A DNA stretch of 64,000 nucleotides from Burkholderia mayonis (GTDB lineage Bacteria > Pseudomonadota > Gammaproteobacteria > Burkholderiales > Burkholderiaceae), in contig NZ_CP013387.1 in NCBI RefSeq assembly GCF_001523745.2, positions 1,240,001 through 1,304,000 on the forward strand. Direction: 5' to 3'. Below the pieces are notes generated by a model. The model was not told where the DNA came from and made no database searches. It was given only the letters and a program-made list of their open reading frames with translations. The translations under genes were made by a program, and so were the position numbers. Shown here piece by piece: positions 60,298-64,000 of this stretch. Position 1 is the stretch's first letter; the number at the start of each line of letters is the position of its first letter.

Positions 60298-61098
60298 ATG
60301 AAGCAACGATTCGATCGTTTGATGCAGATGCGCCGTCGCGTGCTGCGCGGGTTGGGCGGCGCGGCGCTCGCGTGCGGTCTTGCCGCGGCGGCGCCCGTCG
60401 TCGCGTACGCGGGCGCGTCTGCGCCTGTGCCTACGTCTGCGGAACAGCGCGCGTCCGGCGACGCGCTTCGACCGGGCGCCGGCAAGCGCATCGCGATGCT
60501 CGTCCAGCTGGGCGGGCCCAATCTGAAAACCGACGAGAACGCGAAAGCGCATCTGGCGTCGCGCGGCTACGCGGTGCGGTTCGTCGACGAAGCGCAGCCC
60601 GTCGACGCAGCGGCCGACGCCGATCTCGTGATCGTGTCGTCGACGGTATCGAGCAAGCGCGTCGCGCGCGGCTGGCGCACGCTCGCGAAGCCGCTGCTGA
60701 CGTGGGAGAACGACCTGCTCGACGATTTCGCGATGACGGGCAAGCGTCACGACGTCGACTTCGGCGAGACGGGCAAGGCGCGCTATCTATGGCTCGTGAA
60801 CGCGCCGCATCCGATCGCCGCGGGGCTGCCGGCGGGGACGACGAACGTCTACGGTCGGCAGGCGGGGATGAGCTGGGGCAAGCCGGGGCTCGGCGCGAGC
60901 ATCGTCGCGACCGTCTACGGCGAGCCGGACAAGGCCGCGATCTTCGCGTACGAGACGGGCGCGACGATGGACTATGAAACGCTCGCGCCCGCGCGCCGCG
61001 TGATGTTCTTCCTGAACAACGACACGTTCGGCAATCTGTCGCCCGAAGGCGTCGCGCTGTTCGACGCGGCGGTCGACTGGGCGGCGGGCCTGCGCTGA
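60298..61098 (+). CDS. Secreted protein of unknown function, Rossmann/ThuA-like
   Basis: 266 aa from ATG 60298, GGGAG upstream. The signal has twin arginines (MRRRVLRGLGGAALACGLAAAAP). The mature part starts with KRIAMLVQLGGPNLKTDENA, LASRGYAVRFVDEAQPVDAA, ADLVIVSSTVSSKRVARGW, which resembles a glutamine-amidotransferase/ThuA-like fold; Cys of a catalytic triad is not seen. It follows the siderophore receptor by 92 bp and may aid handling of the chelate. I do not recognise a family. Confidence 0.6.
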   Translation: MKQRFDRLMQMRRRVLRGLGGAALACGLAAAAPVVAYAGASAPVPTSAEQRASGDALRPGAGKRIAMLVQLGGPNLKTDENAKAHLASRGYAVRFVDEAQPVDAAADADLVIVSSTVSSKRVARGWRTLAKPLLTWENDLLDDFAMTGKRHDVDFGETGKARYLWLVNAPHPIAAGLPAGTTNVYGRQAGMSWGKPGLGASIVATVYGEPDKAAIFAYETGATMDYETLAPARRVMFFLNNDTFGNLSPEGVALFDAAVDWAAGLR

Positions 61099-61140
61099 AC
61101 GGAGCGCGCGCGGCGGGTCGACGATCGGGGGAATCGTCGA

Positions 61141-61176
61141 AACCGTTGAAACCGTTGAAACCGTTGAATCCGTTGA
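61141..61176. repeat. Tandem 9-bp repeat
   Basis: Units of AACCGTTGA at 61141, 61150 and 61159 are identical; a fourth at 61168 has one change. Confidence 0.85.
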
Positions 61177-61183
61177 GATCGGT

Positions 61184-61293
61184 GGCAATCGAGCGGCAAT
61201 CGAGCGGTGATCGGGCGGTGATCGGGCGGTGATCGAGCGGTGATCGAGCGGTGATCGAGCGGTGATCGAGCGGCGATCGAGCGGCGATCGGCG
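61184..61293. repeat. 11-bp minisatellite (GGTGATCGAGC family)
   Basis: Nine full units (61184, 61195, 61206, 61217, 61228, 61239, 61250, 61261, 61272) and a partial tenth. Units differ only at position 3-4 (TG, CA or CG) and position 9 (A or G). It lies in a convergent intergenic region and so probably varies in copy number. Confidence 0.9.
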
Positions 61294-61508
61294 AAACCGT
61301 CGAGACCGCCGGAGTCGTTCGTGTCGATGAAGGCCGAGGTCTCGATCAGCAACGCGTCGATCGCGAGATCGACGGGACCGTCGACGCCCGATCGTCCGGA
61401 CGAAGTGGAGGGCGGGCGGCGAAGGCGCAAGGATGGACGCGGGCCGGTCCTCCGGGCTCGCGCGAGACACGACGCGTCGAATACGGCGTCCGGCCCGCAG
61501 CCGCCCGC

Positions 61509-62480
61509 CTAGCCAGCTTCCCGCGCGAGCCCGCCGCGCCCGAACCCCGAGCCGAGCACGAGCACCGCGAACACGAGCGCGCCGCTCGCCGCTTGCTGCC
61601 AGTAGAAGTTCCAGCCGATCAGCAGCAATCCGTTCGCGACGAAGCTGACGAGCAGCACGCCGATCAGCGTGCCCGCGACGTTCGGCCGGCGCGTCGCGGA
61701 CAGCGTCGCGCCGATGAACGTCGCGCCGATCGCGTTCAGCAGATACGCGTTGCCCGCTTGCGGCGCGTACGATTTGACCGTCGACGACAGCACGAGCCCC
61801 GCGACGCCGTAGATCAGCGCGCTCGCGACGAACACGCCCGCCGCGAGCGCGCCGACGCGCAGCCCCGAATAGCGCGCGACGCCCGGCTGCGCGCCGAGCG
61901 CGCGCACCTGCCGGCCGAGCGTCGAGTGCTCGAGCGCGAGATGCAGTGCGAGCGCGAGCGCCGCGACGATCCACAGCGGCAGCGCGACGTTGACGAACGC
62001 GCCGTGTGCGAGCGCATCGAACGCGGGCGGCGGCGCGGCGGACAGCAGATAGATCGGCTGTCCGCCGCCCGTCGCGAGCTGCTGGATCGTCTGGCCGATG
62101 AACAGCGTGCCGAGCGTCGCGAGAAACGGCGCGATCCCGAGCCGCGTGACGAGGAGCGCATTGCCCGCCCCCACCGCGAGCGCCGCGCCGAGTCCCGCGA
62201 GTGCGGCGGGGGCGAAACCCGCGCGATGCGCGAGCGCCGCGACGAACGCGAGGCTCGCGACATCGATCGCGGTGCCGAGCGACAGATCGATCGCGCCGAT
62301 CGACAGCGCGAGCGTCATCCCGAGCGCGGCGATCGCGAGCAGCGCGAAGGTGTTGACGAGCACGTGCTCGACGTTCGCAAGCGTCGCGAAGCCCGGCGCG
62401 GCGACCGTGAAGAACACGAGCACGGCGACGAGCGCGCCGACGACGGCGAAGCGCTGCAGACGGTCGAATGCGTCACGCAT
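61509..62480 (-). CDS. Ribose/sugar-type ABC transporter permease (second)
   Basis: 323 aa, about nine membrane segments; family BPD_transp_2 (RbsC type). Motifs: MTLALSIGAIDLSLGTAIDV, FLATLGTLFIGQTIQQLATGG and RRPNVAGTLIGVLLVSFVANG. It forms the membrane channel with the permease encoded just upstream, overlapping by 8 nt. Autoinducer-2 or a pentose are possible ligands, but no binding protein is visible. Confidence 0.9.
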   Translation of the reverse strand: MRDAFDRLQRFAVVGALVAVLVFFTVAAPGFATLANVEHVLVNTFALLAIAALGMTLALSIGAIDLSLGTAIDVASLAFVAALAHRAGFAPAALAGLGAALAVGAGNALLVTRLGIAPFLATLGTLFIGQTIQQLATGGGQPIYLLSAAPPPAFDALAHGAFVNVALPLWIVAALALALHLALEHSTLGRQVRALGAQPGVARYSGLRVGALAAGVFVASALIYGVAGLVLSSTVKSYAPQAGNAYLLNAIGATFIGATLSATRRPNVAGTLIGVLLVSFVANGLLLIGWNFYWQQAASGALVFAVLVLGSGFGRGGLAREAG

Positions 62481-63557
62481 CGAACGGGCCCTCCGACTGG
62501 CGGCGGCGCAGCAGCGCGACGGCTGCGACGACGAAGAGAATCAGCGCGCCCTCGACGCCGCTCATCCAATAGCTCGACACGTTGTTCAACTGAAAGCCGT
62601 TCGCGAGCATGCCGACGAACAGCACGGCGACGAGCGTGCCGGGAATCGTCGGCACGAGCCGCCGCGAGAATACGACGCCGAGCAGCACTGCCGCGACGAC
62701 GGGCAGCAGGTTGTCGCCCGCGCCGGGCGCGCTGCCGCTCAGGAGCGTCGACGATGCGAGCGCCGCGAGCGCGGCGGCGAGGCCGCATGCGAGGTAGCTC
62801 GACGCGACGTAGCGGCGCGCGTCGACGCCCGCGGCGAGCGCGGCCGCGCGATGCGCGCCGACCGCGTGCAGCCGCAGCCCGTAACGGGTCCGGTGGACGA
62901 GCACGCCGAGCGCGGCCGCGACGCTCACGAGCGCGTACGCGAGCCACGGCGCGCCGAACGGACCGGCGCCCGCGAGCGCGGCGACGAGCGGGCTCGCGGA
63001 CGGCAGCGGCGTGTTCTCGGTCAGCACGAGCTCGAGGCCCGCGCAGACGTTCATCGTCGTCAGCGTCGCGAGGAGCGGCAGGATTCGCAGCCACGCGACC
63101 GCCCATGCGTTGAGCGCGCCGACCGCGACGCCCGCCGCGCAGGTCGCGGCGAATGCGATCGCGTCGCCCTGTCCGTCGCGCGTGACGACTGCGAATACGG
63201 CCGCGCACAGGCCGAGATTCGCCGCGATCGACAGATCGAGCCCGCCTTTGATCGCGTCGGCGCCGCCGCCGATCATCACGATCGTCAACCCGAACGCGAG
63301 CAGGCCGGTGACGGCGCTTTGCTGCAGCACGTTGCCGAGGTTCGCGAACGTCAGGAACAGCGGCGAACTGACGGAAAAGCCTGCGATCACGACCGCGAGC
63401 GCAAGCCATGCGCCGCCGCGAACGAGGACGCGGCGGTCGATTGGGCGATTGCGCGCGTCCGCGCGTGACGTGGCCGGCGTGCCCGATGTGGCCGCATCCG
63501 CGCGGCCGAGATCGAATGCGCGGGCGCTGATGCCGCTCTTTTTCGCTGGCCAAGACA

Positions 63558-63558
<1 letters not shown>
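62473..63558 (-). CDS. Ribose/sugar-type ABC transporter permease (first)
   Basis: 361 aa. A 45-residue cytoplasmic head precedes RbsC-type membrane segments (FLTFANLGNVLQQSAVTGLLAFG, IVMIGGGADAIKGGLDLSIAANLG). It overlaps the ATPase gene stop by 1 nt and the second permease start by 8 nt, so the three are one operon. Two distinct permeases with one double ATPase is the RbsC/AraH/YtfT-YjfF layout. Confidence 0.9.

Positions 63559-64000
<442 letters not shown>

Larger units (their letters stand above)
61099..61508. other. Convergent intergenic region with repeats
   Basis: 410 bp between the secreted-protein gene (+) and the sugar permease gene (-). Apart from the two tandem repeat arrays at 61141-61293 it has no gene or clear terminator. 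Confidence 0.5.

Noticed and set aside
61184..61293. CRISPR array
   Set aside because: Units are 11 bp and contiguous, without spacers; this is a minisatellite.

Overview
The window is high-GC DNA of Burkholderia type, most likely from the B. pseudomallei/thailandensis group and probably the second chromosome. Supporting signs are: third codon positions almost always G or C; a three-gene FAD-glucose dehydrogenase operon closely resembling the B. cepacia enzyme; a Burkholderia-type porin; an extra murA copy; an autotransporter protease; and many stand-alone metabolic, transport and regulatory units. I saw no rRNA, tRNA, insertion sequence, phage or CRISPR array. The layout is that of an intact accessory replicon, not a genomic island.

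Left third (1-21 kb): a truncated RpiR/SIS regulator; a subtilisin-type autotransporter and a 2-oxoglutarate/Fe(II) oxygenase; an orphan oligopeptide-type binding protein; a Tat-exported bicupin oxalate decarboxylase next to an Nramp Mn2+ importer (enzyme plus metal supply); a YdeP-type molybdopterin oxidoreductase plus bestrophin operon, divergent from a MocR-type regulator over a perfect 12-bp inverted repeat; an mgtA-type Mg2+ P-type ATPase with a candidate leader ORF and PhoP-like box; and a lipoprotein subtilase.

Middle (21-47 kb): a glutamate/aspartate-type binding protein; the FAD-glucose dehydrogenase gamma-alpha-beta operon followed by DoxX and a porin; a polar amino-acid ABC transporter (two permeases, ATPase) behind a HutC-like palindrome; murA paralog, GFA-domain protein, PPOX flavoprotein; a LytS/LytTR two-component pair; MarR plus ClC channel and an HPP-CBS membrane protein that share a similar palindromic site; LysR, a Ca2+/H+ antiporter, MarC and a CPBP protease.

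Right third (47-64 kb): a SigF/NrsF sigma-anti-sigma pair divergent from a bufferin-type cluster (DUF2282 precursor, DUF692/MNIO enzyme, DUF2063 partner, DoxX, and a GDCCVxC cysteine-rich protein) with an exact GTAACC-N16-CGAA promoter. Next come an FAA-hydrolase and AraC regulator; a second ECF operon (lipoprotein, sigma, anti-sigma, decayed YceI fragment, COG4315 protein); a Fur-boxed FecI/FecR/TonB-receptor iron locus with an unidentified secreted protein; an 11-bp minisatellite; and the 3' part of a ribose-type ABC transporter that runs off the window.

The most interesting unit is the SigF-controlled bufferin locus at about 46.5-50.7 kb: a modified, cysteine-containing peptide system for copper that here also carries a Met-rich segment and an added cysteine-rich protein.
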